Assembly: GCF_036588685.1 (NCBI RefSeq)
Contig: NC_086374.1
Span: 71,174,457 to 71,238,456 of the forward strand
DNA: 64,000 bases
Reading direction: 5' to 3'
From: Mytilus trossulus
Taxonomy: Eukaryota > Mollusca > Bivalvia > Mytilida > Mytilidae
This document shows positions 43,096 through 55,620 of the stretch, piece after piece. The position numbers and the translations under genes are program-made. Below the pieces are notes generated by a model. The model did not search any database. It worked only from the letters and a program-made list of their open reading frames with translations, and had not been told where the DNA came from. How positions within the stretch are numbered: the stretch's first letter is position 1; each line of letters starts with the position of its first letter.

Positions 43096-43673
43096 TTGAC
43101 TAAATTGTACATCTTACTTTGTTGATCTCTATCGCTTCAAATTCTCTCACGATCTACTTTAGGAAATTGTTTTAAAAGGTTAAACTAACATTGTGCTGAA
43201 CAATTTTGTCGTCTTGTCTATTATTATTTATGTTTTACTAAAATATAATATACTCCTTTCGTTAAATGATTGGTTTAGAACAGTTCAACTTACTAGAAGG
43301 TCTTACGTTGCTACTTTTTTCGTACATGTATATTGTTTCATACTATTTAAGTGTTACACATAAAATATTATTTAATGGATATAAAAGAACTCAGGGAAAA
43401 TAACTTCTGTTGGGGGTCAGTTTACAATTTCGGTCATTTTTTATTATTTGTAGATAATGCATTCATAATTTCTCGCATTAATCTTGGTTTCTGCACACAA
43501 AAAACGCATAAATTTTAGTAAAACACATTTCTGAAGTACATACAAATCATTTGACAATCTTAGAACTGATGACTAATGTGTACATCTTTTTATAATCAAC
43601 ATTTTTTATATGATATTAATTGGCTTTCCGGGAAAATAACTTCTATAAGACGATTTTTTTTCTTCAAATATAA

Positions 43674-43775
43674 AAAAGAAGATGTGGTATGATTGCCAAT
43701 GAGACAACTATCCACATAAGACCAAAATGACACAGACATTAACAACTATAGGTCACCGTACGGCCATCAAAAATT
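43674..43775 (+). repeat. Rep2 5' fragment
   Basis: GAAGATGTGGTATGATTGCC, GACCAAAATGACACAGACAT, CTATAGGTCACCGTACGGCC; ends abruptly after about 100 bp. Confidence 0.8.
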
Positions 43776-44706
43776 CGAAATCAGTAAGATATAGACTTTC
43801 TCGACCTGTTTATCATTTAAAATACTGTCAGGTTTTCTCTGTCTGCTTTTCATTAGTTCTTGATATATGATTTTATTCATAGGTGGGGTTTTTTAGCACT
43901 AGCATTTATTTTTGTTCAACTTCTCTTTTGAACTTTCATGTAAAGTTTGGTAAAATTATGTTTTAGAGAAGATTTTTTTTTGTAATATTTACGATGACAA
44001 AGATATACGATGGACGCTAAACGATGACAAAAGCTAACATGCAAGTAAGCTAAAAGGAAAAGTAAAAATCACAAACAATATCAATTAAAAAAACATCTAC
44101 TAGGTTTCTGTAACTTTTCTGTTTACACCAACTTGTCTTTACATACATTTCATGGTATAAACACGGTCTTACTTCCCTAAATTTTAAGATAAATTAAAAT
44201 GCGTTCCATATTATTCATCGAACAAATAATTAATTGATGTCCCCCTTTTTATTTACTTGAAAGCAATATCAGTATTTATGTACCTCAATAAAAGTTATGG
44301 AATTTGTCTTTAATCAATAAGTGACAAAAAGCTCGGAACGTATATCAGCCCCAACACAGCAAAAGCTGAAATACGTAAACCGTTCTCAAATAGATTAATA
44401 AATGTGTATCAAGGTGTTTCCATAGCAGGTCATGACAACGATTTCGAAAGTACTTTTGATTTACAAATCAATTCCGTATTGAGAGTCATTTGCTAACACA
44501 TCAACTTGTAGATATATAACAATTATCAGTGATTTTACCTTACAATATTGATGTCATTAGGTTAAAATTTATATCAAAACATTCCATGTCTTCTTACAAG
44601 GTCACTATATCAACCCGGATGTATAAAGGCGACAAACACGTAATACAGGTATACTCTATCAACAAAACAACGCAACACATAAACTACAAATTGACTGCTG
44701 CTTTCA

Positions 44707-44716
44707 TTTTTTTATA
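44707..44716 (-). promoter_or_regulatory. possible TATA box of copy 4
   Basis: Minus-strand TATAAAAAAA at the position equivalent to the copy 1 candidate (5561-5570), flanked by conserved GCAGCAGTCAATTTGTAGTT. Confidence 0.35.
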
Positions 44717-45249
44717 CAGTCTGTCCCTGTCATGTAAGAGTTTATGTATGTTACACCGAACTTTCAAAATGAAACCAAAAAAGTTAAGACAAAAAAATTG
44801 TAAACGTGTCCTGTCCCCTTTAATATTGTTGTCGTGTGATGTATTTTATTTCTGTTTTCTTAATCTATGTTTGGAGAATTTATGTTGTTTATAACATATC
44901 TTTTAATGTTTTTTTATAGACTCTGGACAATTTGAAAGAAAAACAAAGGATATTGCATATTGGATATTCATCCATGAATCAAAATTAGTATATAATTATG
45001 TAAATAAAAAAAAATATAAAAAGCGATGGAATAGCGCTTGAAGTGCTTCTCATATACTTAAATCACATGTCTGAACTATGTCTTATAATCCTGGTACCTT
45101 TGATAACTATTTGGGGATGGTTTTTTTGTTGTTTTTGTATTTTTTGTTTTATATGTTACAGCATCATTGACCACTCAAACACATCCTTTTATCAATATTG
45201 CTATGCAATATCACCTTCAACATTTGACAATTATCGATATGTGCATTCA

Positions 45250-45357
45250 CAGTATTGTTTGTCTGTTTGTCTTTTTCATATTTAGCCATGCGTTGTCAGT
45301 TTATTTTCGATTTATGAGTTTGACTGTCCCTCTGGTATCTTTCGTCCCTCTTTTCTA
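45250..45357 (+). repeat. Rep5 3'-tail fragment
   Basis: GTATTGTTTGTCTGTTTGTC, GCCATGCGTTGTCAG, GAGTTTGACTGTCCCTC; the unit 2 counterpart of 6100-6240. Confidence 0.75.
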
Positions 45358-45429
45358 AAACAGGGTATTAGTATAATTAAGGTTTTGAGCTTTGATTTTT
45401 CTATTTCTGTAAGAGCGTTAATACATCAC

Positions 45430-46655
45430 TTAAAAATCTTTTAAGCATATTATACTAAATGGAAGTTGAAAGTGAACTTGAATAAAACGAAAGTTGTAAC
45501 TTTTTGCAAGAGACCATTCAAACATAACCAAATTTTAAAACTTTTTGGCAAAAATCAAGATATAGAAGATTCTTATTCTTGTTTAGGAGTAATTTTAAGT
45601 TACAATGGTTCTTTTGTTAAAGCCAAGAAAATATTAGTCCAGCAAGCGCAAAAAGCATAATTCAGTTTATACAAAAAAACACGCAATATAACTACCTGTT
45701 GATTTACAGATTAGCTTATTCGATACTCTCATACTTTTCATCCTGACTTATGGTGCGAGGTGTGGGCATTTGAAAACATTCAGATGATAGAAAAAAATCA
45801 CCTACAATTTTTCAAAAAATATACTTACGATAAGAACCACTTCTCCTACTCCTAATTTCATGTCTTATGGAGAACTTGACAGAACTCCAATTGAGGCAGC
45901 TATTAACTTAAAAATTGTCTGCTTTTGAAATAAACTTATTGTCAATCAAAACAAATTAAGCAGTGTTTTATATAGAGTAATGTATAATCTAGTCTTCAAT
46001 CAGGTAATACTAGTTTTAAGTGGATGAATCATTTAAAGTCTAGTTTTGATAACACGGGACTCAGCTATGTATGGACTCAGCAATTTCCAGTTAATTCATT
46101 CCAATTAAAAGTTACTGTAAAACAAAGGCTCGTAGATCGGTTCATCCAAAAATGGTATAGCCAAATAGAAAATTCATCAAGAGGAAAGTTTTATGGTCGA
46201 TTTAAATTAGAATTTAATCTGGAAAACTACCTTCTAAAATTATTTCCAAGAGAAAGACAATTATTAAAAACAAAAACAAATATTATTTTTTTTGAAATAC
46301 CCATAGAAACCGGAAGGTGGACAAACATTCCAAAAGAAGAAAGAATATGCCACTTATGTCATGTAGGAATTGGCACTAAATTTTCTGACCGTCGTAAAAA
46401 TACGAAACAAACATACATTATTCCTATTTACTTTACTAGATATCCATGTATCAAAAAATGATAGGCTTATTGACACTGAGTAATGAAAAAGTAATAAGAA
46501 CAAAATAACTGTATATTTTTTTATGTTTGTTTTTTTTTTCTTTGTTATACCCATCATTGTTTTGTTTTGTTTGTCTGTATGTAAATATTGTATTCATCGT
46601 GTTACACGTATGTATTGTGTCTGAGAGATCAAATAAAAGTTGAGAGTTGAAGTCT
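45430..46655 (+). mobile_element. 5'-truncated, decayed LINE fragment, present only in unit 2
   Basis: Begins in the palm/thumb region: WKLKVNLNKTKVVTF and SYSCLGVILSYNGSF (45458-45660), then several frameshifts and stops. It resumes as FDNTGLSYVWTQQFPVN, QRLVDRFIQKWYSQIENSSR and EIPIETGRWTNIPKEERICH (46024-46380). The C..C half of the zinc motif (CHLCH) is there, but the H...C half is lost. A 3' UTR with AATAAA (46632-46637) precedes the end. In unit 1, the sequence GCGTTAATATATTCC...ACTGGTACTCCCAATTAC at 6296-6342 is uninterrupted, so this is an insertion after the units separated. Its decayed reading frame suggests that separation was not recent here, or that the insert was dead on arrival. 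Confidence 0.82.
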
Positions 46656-48917
46656 TAACTGGGACTCCCAATCACATCCCAGAATGCAATCAATATTGAA
46701 TATGTTTTTGTTAATTTTAAAAGTAATGATTACCATGTTGAACGGATTTGTATTGTATTATGAGAAATTAAATTTGATAATCAATATATTGTTTTATAAT
46801 AATTTGAAAACACAAAAAGACATATATAATTATCATACTTAAGATAGAGTTTTTATTATCTGTGTGCTCTAAATATTTGTATAAGAAACCAAATAAATTT
46901 GAAATTGAAAAAAAAAGTTATTTCTTTATCCAGACACATTACAAAAGAAAAGCGCAATATATCAATAAGATTTCAAAATTTATAAGTCGAAATTCAGCTG
47001 GTAACACCATAGCAAAGAAAACGAAAAACTTCCAAAGACATTCACTATTATATATAATTACTACCATTTAAAACGAGGGATACATGTTATTAAGATAGAG
47101 CTGCACTTATCAATAAAATGAACAAGGCCGTAGCAGATCCAAAATAATCAGGTCATCTACATTGTAACTTCCCTCAACCTATCAAACAAAAATCCAGAAA
47201 ATCACCTAATCCAATTGATATTATAATATCTACTATAACATCTCATGATCCTCTCAGTCGTTTTCAAAAATAGCGTCGGACTAGAGGAAAGGTCTGGTTG
47301 TCATTTTCAGTTGATGATTACCTCGGAGTGATTGTCAGTGAAGCTGTCAGATGAATAACAAAGAAATTTTAATCAATAGAGGTATAAATACATTCATTGC
47401 TATCATTGTTATCATGTAGACATGTCTCAGCTTTATGACAGTGAGAGCTGCTAAGGTTTTTTTATTACATATTACACATCACGTTATTACAAGCCATGCT
47501 TTTTCGCATTCCATTTGAGATTGATAGAGGTTTGATGTGGCTCCTGAAAAACAAAAAAGGGAAACTTGACTTTATATATTGAGTTATATATGACGAAACA
47601 GAAGCCAAATTATAGCTAAATATATCTAAATATACATAAACATTGGCTAGAGGTATAGGGAACGGTTGAGATCTCAAAAATTATGTTTAACCCCGCCGCA
47701 ATTTTGCACCTGTCATAAGTCAGGAGCCTCTGGTCTTAATTTAGTTTCTTGTGTATAATTCGGAGTTAAGTATGACGTCCATTATCACTGAACTAGTATG
47801 CATATTTGTTTAGGAGACAGCTGAAGGACGCCTACGGGTGCGGGAGTTTCTCGCTACATTGAAGACCCGTTGGTGGCCTTCGGCTGTTGTCTTTTCTGTG
47901 GTCGGGTTGTTGTCGCTTTGACACATTCCCCATTTCCATTCTCAATTTTATAAACGGTCACATTATATATCAATAGATGAATCATCTCGATAAAGTATTT
48001 CAATTTTACGGAAATCTCCACAAAAATAAACTTTAAAGATAAGCAATTTATTAATGTCCGATGCATCATTTCTCACAAATTGAATAGAAATCAAGTTTAG
48101 ATGTCAAACTGTTGGTAAAATGTAGAGAAATAAATCAATGCATTAGTTTTTCGATTTATTACAGATTTGAATTAAAGGATGAATTCAATTTAGTTATTTC
48201 TGAAGAATTTTGAATGTTAGTTATGACTACATTTTTTATGATTAAATATTAAATTAATTAATTTGGTCGAACTACATTACATGTATAAGGTTATTAAAGA
48301 TAAATTAACAAAATGAACACAGAACAAAAACTTTGTCAACGTGGATTAAAAAGCTGTCACCATAGGTGTTATCTGAATACCCATTACCTTAAACATGTAT
48401 AATTCTCAATTTTAATTATGTAGATTATCCTATAGTCTGCACACTTTGAAATTTCCATATTCGTGTTAGCAAATATATCAATTTATTCATAATAAGGTTA
48501 AAAACACATATAAATTATAGAAAAAACAAAAACTATCATGTCTCATATTTGTTCAAAACGTGATGCAACAACATTTTAAACTAGTTGTCAGTAACTGCGA
48601 GTACTGTGAAATTTGTACTTTGTGGTGCTGTAAAAGAACATCTCTTTGTTTTTTATTATTTATATACTTTTTTGTATCCATCTGACGAGTTTAGCTCTTT
48701 TCAACTGATTTTTATAGTTCGTTGGTATATATGTTGTACTTTTTTACCACTGTCCAAGGTTTGCCAGAAAGTGGGGATTCCGGTAACATTTTAGTAAATT
48801 TGTAATTCTTTTATAATATAAAACATTGTCCCTTTTTTACATTTATAATTTTCTTGAAATGTTAACAATAAATATTTCTATATTTTCAAAACAAGAAAAG
48901 TTAAAACACAAATGTCA
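46656..48917. other. non-genic spacer before copy 5, with Rep4
   Basis: Counterpart of 6341-8680. Rep4 lies at 47685-47951 and, unlike the unit 1 copy, keeps a CGCTACATTGAAGACCCG segment. No gene recognised. Confidence 0.6.
47685..47951 (+). repeat. Rep4 dispersed repeat, unit 2
   Basis: Same order of words as 7408-7693, with small indels relative to it. Confidence 0.7.
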
Positions 48918-50602
48918 TTAAATGTTATACAAAAAGGCTGTTCCACAAAGGTGGTTACTAACAAGTAGAATTTTTCTTCCTTGGTCAAAATAGACACCAA
49001 CAGGCTTATCAACCCCGTCTTCTTTTCCTAACAATTCACGGGCGTGCCTTCCGTCTGGTGAAAGTCCGACGACATTGTTTTTCCCCTTAGATGCCACATA
49101 CAAATTGGAATCGTTGTCAATTGCTATTCCACGAATTATTTTCAAAATTGGTTCGTTTTTTCCCAAACCTTCTGTCCTGTGACTGTGTAGCATGTGACGG
49201 TATCTGTGACGGGGTTTGTATGGTAAATTTTGTCTTTTGCAGCTGTAACATAGTTCCAATGCTGCTTGTCATCGACTTTAACTACTGTAGTGATAGAACT
49301 TTCATGATTGACGTCTACTGTTAAAATACCACTTCCTGTTTCATAATATATTAATTTTCCATTGTTATTTGTAATGCCGTAGCAGACATTTGATGTTTTA
49401 ATCCTTTTAACAATCGTTTTATTGGCGATGTTGATTATTTCTATATAATAAATCCATTCATGATGGGTTACAGCGACGGTATTTTCAGCAATACATGTAA
49501 CATCTACAGGCCTACGTGCTACAGGTATTTCAAAATCAATTAGTCCGTTTTCATTGTGGATTACAAGACGATTATTGTCATTATCTACAAACACCATTTG
49601 CCCAGTAGGCATGACAGTGCAGCCCGTGATTCCACTTGTTATCCCCCCTTTTACTATCTCAAATAAAGTAGGATTGATGTCATTGATTGTTTTTGATATC
49701 GTTTGTACCATTTGTTGAGCTTGTTTGTCTCTAGTCATCGTCAAGGTGATCGTCGGTGGATTTGCTAAAATTGATATCTCTCCAAACTTGGTGATTGAGA
49801 GTATGTCAGATATCTTGTCATCAATTATACATTGTAATTTTATTTGTTGTAGGCTTCCATCTTCTATTAAAGACTGCATAATCATCTCTTTTCTTTGGAT
49901 CTCTGCCTCTAACATTTTACCGCCAAGAAATGTTTGAAGGTCAGTTGCAAAACTTTTCGTCGCCAAAATATTCTTCTGAAGCTCATCTAATGACTTCTCA
50001 TGGTCGTAAAATGTCGAAAGAAGTCTTTCTATTTGTGATTGGACTTTCTTTTCCGCTGCTTGGATATCCTGTTGTATTTCATTTTCCAGTTTATCTAGGT
50101 GCTTGTTTATTTTATCACGTATCTTTTGTATATCTGTCTGGAATGTCTGTCGCTGTTGTTGAATTTTCTCCATATTCAGTTTCCGGTCTTCTACTATTCT
50201 TCCTATGTTTCCCTTCATATCTTGTAAACTTTGTTCCATAATGTCAAATAATGCTGAAGTCTTCGACTTTTTGACAATATCATCAATTGCCACCAATTCA
50301 CATGTTTTGTGATTTCTTGAAATACAAAGCGGACAACAGAGTTTTTCATGCTGGGAACAGTATAGCTGATACCTTTTCTCATGGTCTGAGCAATATTGGG
50401 TTATACTTGTTATGGATGACGGTATTTGTCGATAATCCTTCACTGAAGTTATTTCATGAATTTTTGAGGCTTTGGAAGCTTGGTGGTGCTTTTCACATGA
50501 TAAGCATAATCCTTTATCGCATTCAGGACACCAGATGACGGCTTCTTTCACCACGTATTGGGTTTCACACACACCACAAAATGTTCCACTGGCTGAAGCC
50601 AT
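48918..50602 (-). pseudogene. TRIM-like gene, copy 5, one-base frameshift in the propeller
   Basis: Paralog of copy 2: ATG 50600-50602, same 561-codon layout, 1685 bp instead of 1686. The fault is a T6 run at 49156-49161 where copy 2 has T7 (8919-8925); it falls at the end of TGQKVWEK, after about 480 residues, and removes the last propeller blade. The remaining 75 or so codons are open in the shifted frame. By eye I count about 17 replacement and 7 silent differences from copy 2. Because the loss is in a homopolymer it could be a sequencing or assembly error, in which case this is a third intact gene. Acceptor at 50609 and donor at 53177 are intact. Confidence 0.85.
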
Positions 50603-53300
50603 TCTAATCTGAAAACAAAAAGTGTATAGTAACTGACTTCCGCAACGATTTTCATTATCATTGATTACTTTATATCTCAATATTGGACAAAAGATATTCA
50701 AACAAAATGCTCTCAATGAGATGAATTACTCACCTGTTAAAATGAATAAACTTTGTCACTATTTTCATATTCATTGCATTAGTTATGATTTTATAATTTG
50801 TGAGTATTTTCATAGTAATTGTGTACCAATTGTCATGTTACCGCTGATATATTATGCATAACTATTATGAGATAAATATAAATATTATACAAGAAAAAAT
50901 GATTAATTGAAAAGACACATGAACGTACCAAAATCAATTTGGGCATGTTTACTCTTTAACGTTGTTTTTTTTACTATCTCATGTGCTTCAAAGTATTCTC
51001 AATATACTTTTTATTTACAAAAATGCAGAAGGAAAAACCCATTTTTCGGTTTATAGTTACAGCCGCGTTGGTTTATTTGTAGATGTTAATGTGCTGAACA
51101 ATTTGCTTTTTATTGGTTCTGCCTTTGTTGTAGTCTTCGCATCAAAAAACGTAAAAATGTACAATCCAATTACTCCTGTAAAGTATCAGCTTACAATATC
51201 GAAAATGTTGAATTATAAGTTGAATATTTTATGCTGAACATCTTTGTTATAAATATTTTCACTCCATGCATCATGGTAGGTGCAAAAAGCGCAGAAATTT
51301 TTTTTTCAGCCATGTTTATTTGTTTTAAGAATTTTTTTCGTAATTTTTTTTTGTTTTTTTTTATCTATCAGTTTTTTCTATCGATTATGAGGTATTCCAA
51401 AATTGGAATAAAAGAACATCTTTCAATGGCAATAACTTCTGTTAGGTTTCCATCGACTATTTCGACCATTTGCCATAATTATATATATCGCATTTTGCAG
51501 AAGATTTTGTTCTTTCTAGGGCAATAATTCCTTAAATGAGTTAATTGATGATTTCATTTATGTTGACTTATTATTGGATTTCATAGAAAATTGTTGTTTC
51601 TGACATTTTCTTTCTACCATGGTTTCTACTCAATTGGATAAAAAAGATATTATAGTTCAATTTTTATGAGGTTTGTTTTTTTATTTTTTTTTTTTTTTTT
51701 GCTGAATTATTGGACAGTTTTTGAGATGTAATGAAACAGAATTTAACCAAAATGTTGTATTTTAGAAGAAAAAAAATATGCCTGTTCATTAGTCAAATCC
51801 CCGATTCATGTTAGTACTCCCTAAGAAATATTTAGGTACAATTAGATATCTTGTAGTCTTAGAGGAGAAGTGTATTATTTAACGATCACAATAGACAATG
51901 AAATCGGACAATGACGACAGACACAGAATGACCGACAGCGAGTGAAGGCAAACGTTGACATGCAGGTATTCTCGTAGTAATACAAAAACAACAGTCATAT
52001 TTTATAAAATCTATTATACATCTACTATGCCCATGTCTTAGCTTTTTCCAGAACATAATTGTCTGAACATTAAACAAATTTGCACGTGTAAACATGGTCC
52101 TATTTCCTTTAAAGAGTTGATGAATGTTAAATTCATTTCGCATTTTTGTAAGTTATAAACACAATAAACCATTGAGGAAAATCTCCCTTTTAATATTAAC
52201 AAGAAAGTAATATAGTTATTTGTAGTCCTGTAAATTATCTATGATATTTGTATTTATCATATACTTAGACTAAATAACATATGATTTTACTGTATGATTA
52301 TAGCATTTAATTAACGTAAATTCCATATTTTTCGAATTGGTGCTTAGCGGGCTGATATGGAAAGTTTATCACATGCTTCGAATGTTATCACATGCCTCTC
52401 CGTAACGTTATCGCATGGCATTCCGGTGAAACTCGGCAAATTCCGGAAAATACACCTCAATGCTACGTTTTCACTGAAAAACATTACAAAGTAGTGTACA
52501 AAACAATTATTTGGATACTGGAAAGTATATTTTGTAAAATAATTAAAAAAACAAGAACAAAACAAAATCAATCAAATTATTAAATAAATGTATTTTTTAA
52601 AGTTTCAAACATAATTTAGAAAGTTACTTTACAAAAAAGTTGATTTTTCCAAACAGTGTTCATTATGTATATTTTTGAATTATTTTTTTGTCGTTTCGTC
52701 AAAATTTAAATGTTTTTCTTCTCTGTTGAGGCATATGATAGAAAGATTTCATATTGAACGTATTAAAGGGGTCCGACGTCCGTGAACTTTTCACTCTTTC
52801 AACTTCTATTTGGGAATCACGTAAAAGGATCAATATATGAATCTGTAATTTTTCTCCATCGTTGAAGCATATGCGGCTCTAGTGCTGATTTTGAACCTAG
52901 GGTTGATAATACATGCGATATGAAAAATGTCATGTAATAATCTGATAATATTATCTGTGTAATATATGTTATGAATGACATAACTAATTGCGACAATCAA
53001 ATGGCAGGAGAAAAAATATGTAAACAACTAGCAAAATAATAATATGTTTTTATCAAGATTTTTCAATAGCTGGTCTTGTCAATTAATTCAAAAGTAGTAC
53101 TTATGATGTACTCTGAAATTCCAAAAAAAACCTTGAGTTATTAATACTTAGATATAAAAATAATAAGTACGTTTACCTTAAAATATCATACAGAAATTAA
53201 AATCCATAATTTTAGGTCTTATCACATGATCAATAAATTTATCTGAATGTTTAAAGTCCACAAACATGTGACATATACTTTGTATAAACAAAAACGCAAC
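50603..53300 (-). other. 5' leader of copy 5: intron 1 and predicted non-coding exon 1
   Basis: Acceptor at 50609 and donor TTAAG|GTAAACGTA at 53177/53176 define a 2568-bp intron, almost exactly the copy 2 length (2567). Exon 1 at about 53177-53300. Contents match 10367-13060 with few differences. Confidence 0.6.
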
Positions 53301-53371
53301 AAATTTACGATAACCTACTAATGTTTTTTTATCTAGTTTTTTTTTAGAAAAAGCAGCATAATATAAAGCTA

Positions 53372-53500
53372 TGAAGATGTGGTATGATTGCCAATGAGCC
53401 CAAATGCCATAGAACTTAATTACTATATGTCAATGAATGTCCCCCAAAAATAAGCAAAACCTATTCACAACACACAAAAGTACTATGTATAGATATAAAC
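53372..53500 (+). repeat. Rep2 fragment upstream of copy 5
   Basis: Counterpart of 13133-13260. Confidence 0.6.
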
Positions 53501-53929
53501 GTATTCCTAGTAACAGATAGCTATTTTGTGAAATTTGATAGAATCATAATTAATATCAATGAAAATTATTGTAAAAGATCGAATTACAGTGTGTTGTATA
53601 GATTACCTTTACGAATAGATTTTTTTACAAATGATCAAACCGAGATCAGGTAGTATGTAATGAAGAATTAGAAACGACACTGGTACAGGAACTTTGACAT
53701 TAAAATGAAAGATAAAAGATCATAGACAGTTAGCACTATGTATGTCTTTCCGAAGTAGTTGACATATGACTTATTTTTAATGTTTTTCTTTGATTCTTAG
53801 ATCTTGTAGTGTTTCTGCAACTTTTAAAGACTCGGAACAATTTGCAGCGTGTTTAAATACAAAGGCAACTGTCTGCAATTGAAGACTGTATATAAGACAG
53901 AGAAATATACCAAACTGACTATAGGTATA

Positions 53930-54255
53930 TAAGTATAAGTATAGCGCTGAAGATGTAAAATCAAGCGCTAGAGATGTAAAGTCAAGCGCTGGAGATATAA
54001 AATCAAGCGCTGGAGATGTAAAGACCAGCGATGAAGATGTAAAGTCAAGCGCTGGAGATATAAAGTCTAGCGCTTGAGATGTAAAGTCAAGCGCTTGAAA
54101 TGTAAAGTCCAGCACTGGAGATGTTAAGTCCAGCGCTGAAGATGTAAAGTCTAGCGCTGAAGATATAAAGTGTAGCACTGAAGATATAAAGTGTAGCACT
54201 GAAGATGTACAGTCAAGCGCTGGAAATGTAAAGTCTATTGCTAGAAATGTAAAAT
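53930..54255 (-). repeat. 21-bp satellite array, left arm, unit 2 (truncated)
   Basis: About 15 monomers in the same orientation as 20106-20598. It begins at the unit 2 breakpoint, where sequence matching 13675 joins sequence matching about 20300, so the outer third of the array is missing. Confidence 0.93.
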
Positions 54256-54411
54256 CGTGTTCTATAGCGTGTTGCAAATAAGGATGCAAGAAAAGCCTCA
54301 GTCACACCTTACCGACGCCTAACGGATAACTTTTTTTTAATCCGTTCATGTCCGTTAGACGTCCATTCTTATCTGTTAGACGTTCGTCCATATCCGTTGC
54401 ATGTCCGTAAA

Positions 54412-54956
54412 GGGGGCTCGCGGGTCTAAATCAATTTTTTTTTCTAATATAGGATATCGCTATATTTTTTCTATAACTGAACTTCATCTTATTCTTAAAA
54501 TAAAAATGAAATAAAAAAATTGGATCACCGTTCATTTATGCTCACATTCTGCCTTCAAAAAAAGCATACATTTTTGTAAAGTTACTTTTTTTCTGTTGAA
54601 CTAATAGAAGAAAAAGAGGTAATATCGAAATAAAAAAAGATTCTAATGACAGAAATCGGTTAAATTTTACAATTATTTAGTTTATGTACAGCTTAATTGA
54701 AAACAATAATGAAAAATATAGGTCACCGATGTGTAAAAATAGATATTTCAGTTTAATGCCTAAAAAGGGATTTTTGAACCAAAGGGAGATAATTTGGAGC
54801 TTTTTAGATGATATAAACATTTTAAAAGTCATCTGGGGGCAAACGGTTCGATTTTATTGGTTGATTTTTGCACCATATCATAAAGTCATCATTAATAGTG
54901 TAATAAAAAAAAATTGTAAAAAAAATTGCTGAAATTTTGTACCCGCCAGCCTCCTC
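54412..54956. mobile_element. inner nested inverted-repeat element, unit 2
   Basis: GGGGGCTCGCGGGT at the left, ACCCGCCAGCCTCCTC at the right; one mismatch in the inverted repeat compared with unit 1. Confidence 0.72.
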
Positions 54957-55207
54957 AACCGTACGTTTTATCCGTCGACGTCCGTTCTTTCTGGTGGGAA
55001 ATTTGAGCATGTTTAAAACTTTGAACAGACATCAAATGGATTAAATGTCCGTAGAACGTCCGTGAGGCGTCCGATTTATACGGTACTCGTCCGTTTCGTT
55101 TCCATTTTGTATCCGTTACGTGTCCGTTATACAGGCCAGACACTGCCATTTGGCGGAATTACGAAGACCAAACCAAAACCAGTTACACAGAAACATTTTA
55201 AATATTT

Positions 55208-55292
55208 ATGCGATTTACATGTATTATTATGCGATTTACATGTATTATTATGCGATTTACATGTATTGTTATGCGATTTACATGTATTATTA
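55208..55292 (+). repeat. minisatellite, four 21-bp copies, unit 2 only
   Basis: GCGATTTACATGTATTATTA-type unit repeated four times. Unit 1 has a single copy at the same place (about 21571-21592). The period equals that of the neighbouring satellite, but the sequence is unrelated. Confidence 0.9.
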
Positions 55293-55620
55293 ATGTCGCC
55301 TTTGATTTTTTTTTATATCTTGTTCATCTGTTTTATCCGGTACGCTTCCGTTAGGTGTCCGTTTTATGCGGTACTCGTCCGTTGGCTGAACGTTCGACAT
55401 CCGTTCTGTCCGGTACGTTTCCGTTTCTCGTACGTTGCATATCTGGTGTATGTCCGTTATGCATCCGTTACACGTCCATTTTATTCGCTTAGTACTTCAA
55501 CGGACGCCCAACGGACAACAATTTTGTCAACGGACAATTTTTATTTTCAACCGTTAGGCGTCCGTTCGAGCTATACGGTAAGGTGTGACCGAGGATTAGG
55601 GATTATCTTTTTTTTTTACA

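Larger units (their letters stand above)
42674..44680 (-). other. 5' leader of copy 4: intron 1 and predicted non-coding exon 1
   Basis: Acceptor at 42680 and donor TGTAAG|GTAAAATCA at 44539/44538: a 1859-bp intron. Exon 1 is about 44539-44680 and matches copy 1 closely (CAACCCGGATGTATAAAGGCG on the plus strand). The intron holds a reversed Rep3 (42993-43095) and a Rep2 piece (43674-43775) that copy 1 lacks, and it lacks the 150-bp insert of copy 1. Confidence 0.6.
54296..55594. mobile_element. inverted-repeat element between the satellite arms, unit 2
   Basis: Left end CCTCAGTCACACCTTACCG, right end GGTAAGGTGTGACCGAGG; TCCGTT-rich subterminal zones. The left terminal repeat has lost about 20 bases present in unit 1 (the GATAGCTCGAATG segment). 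The inner GGCTCGCGGGT element is at 54412-54956. Confidence 0.83.
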
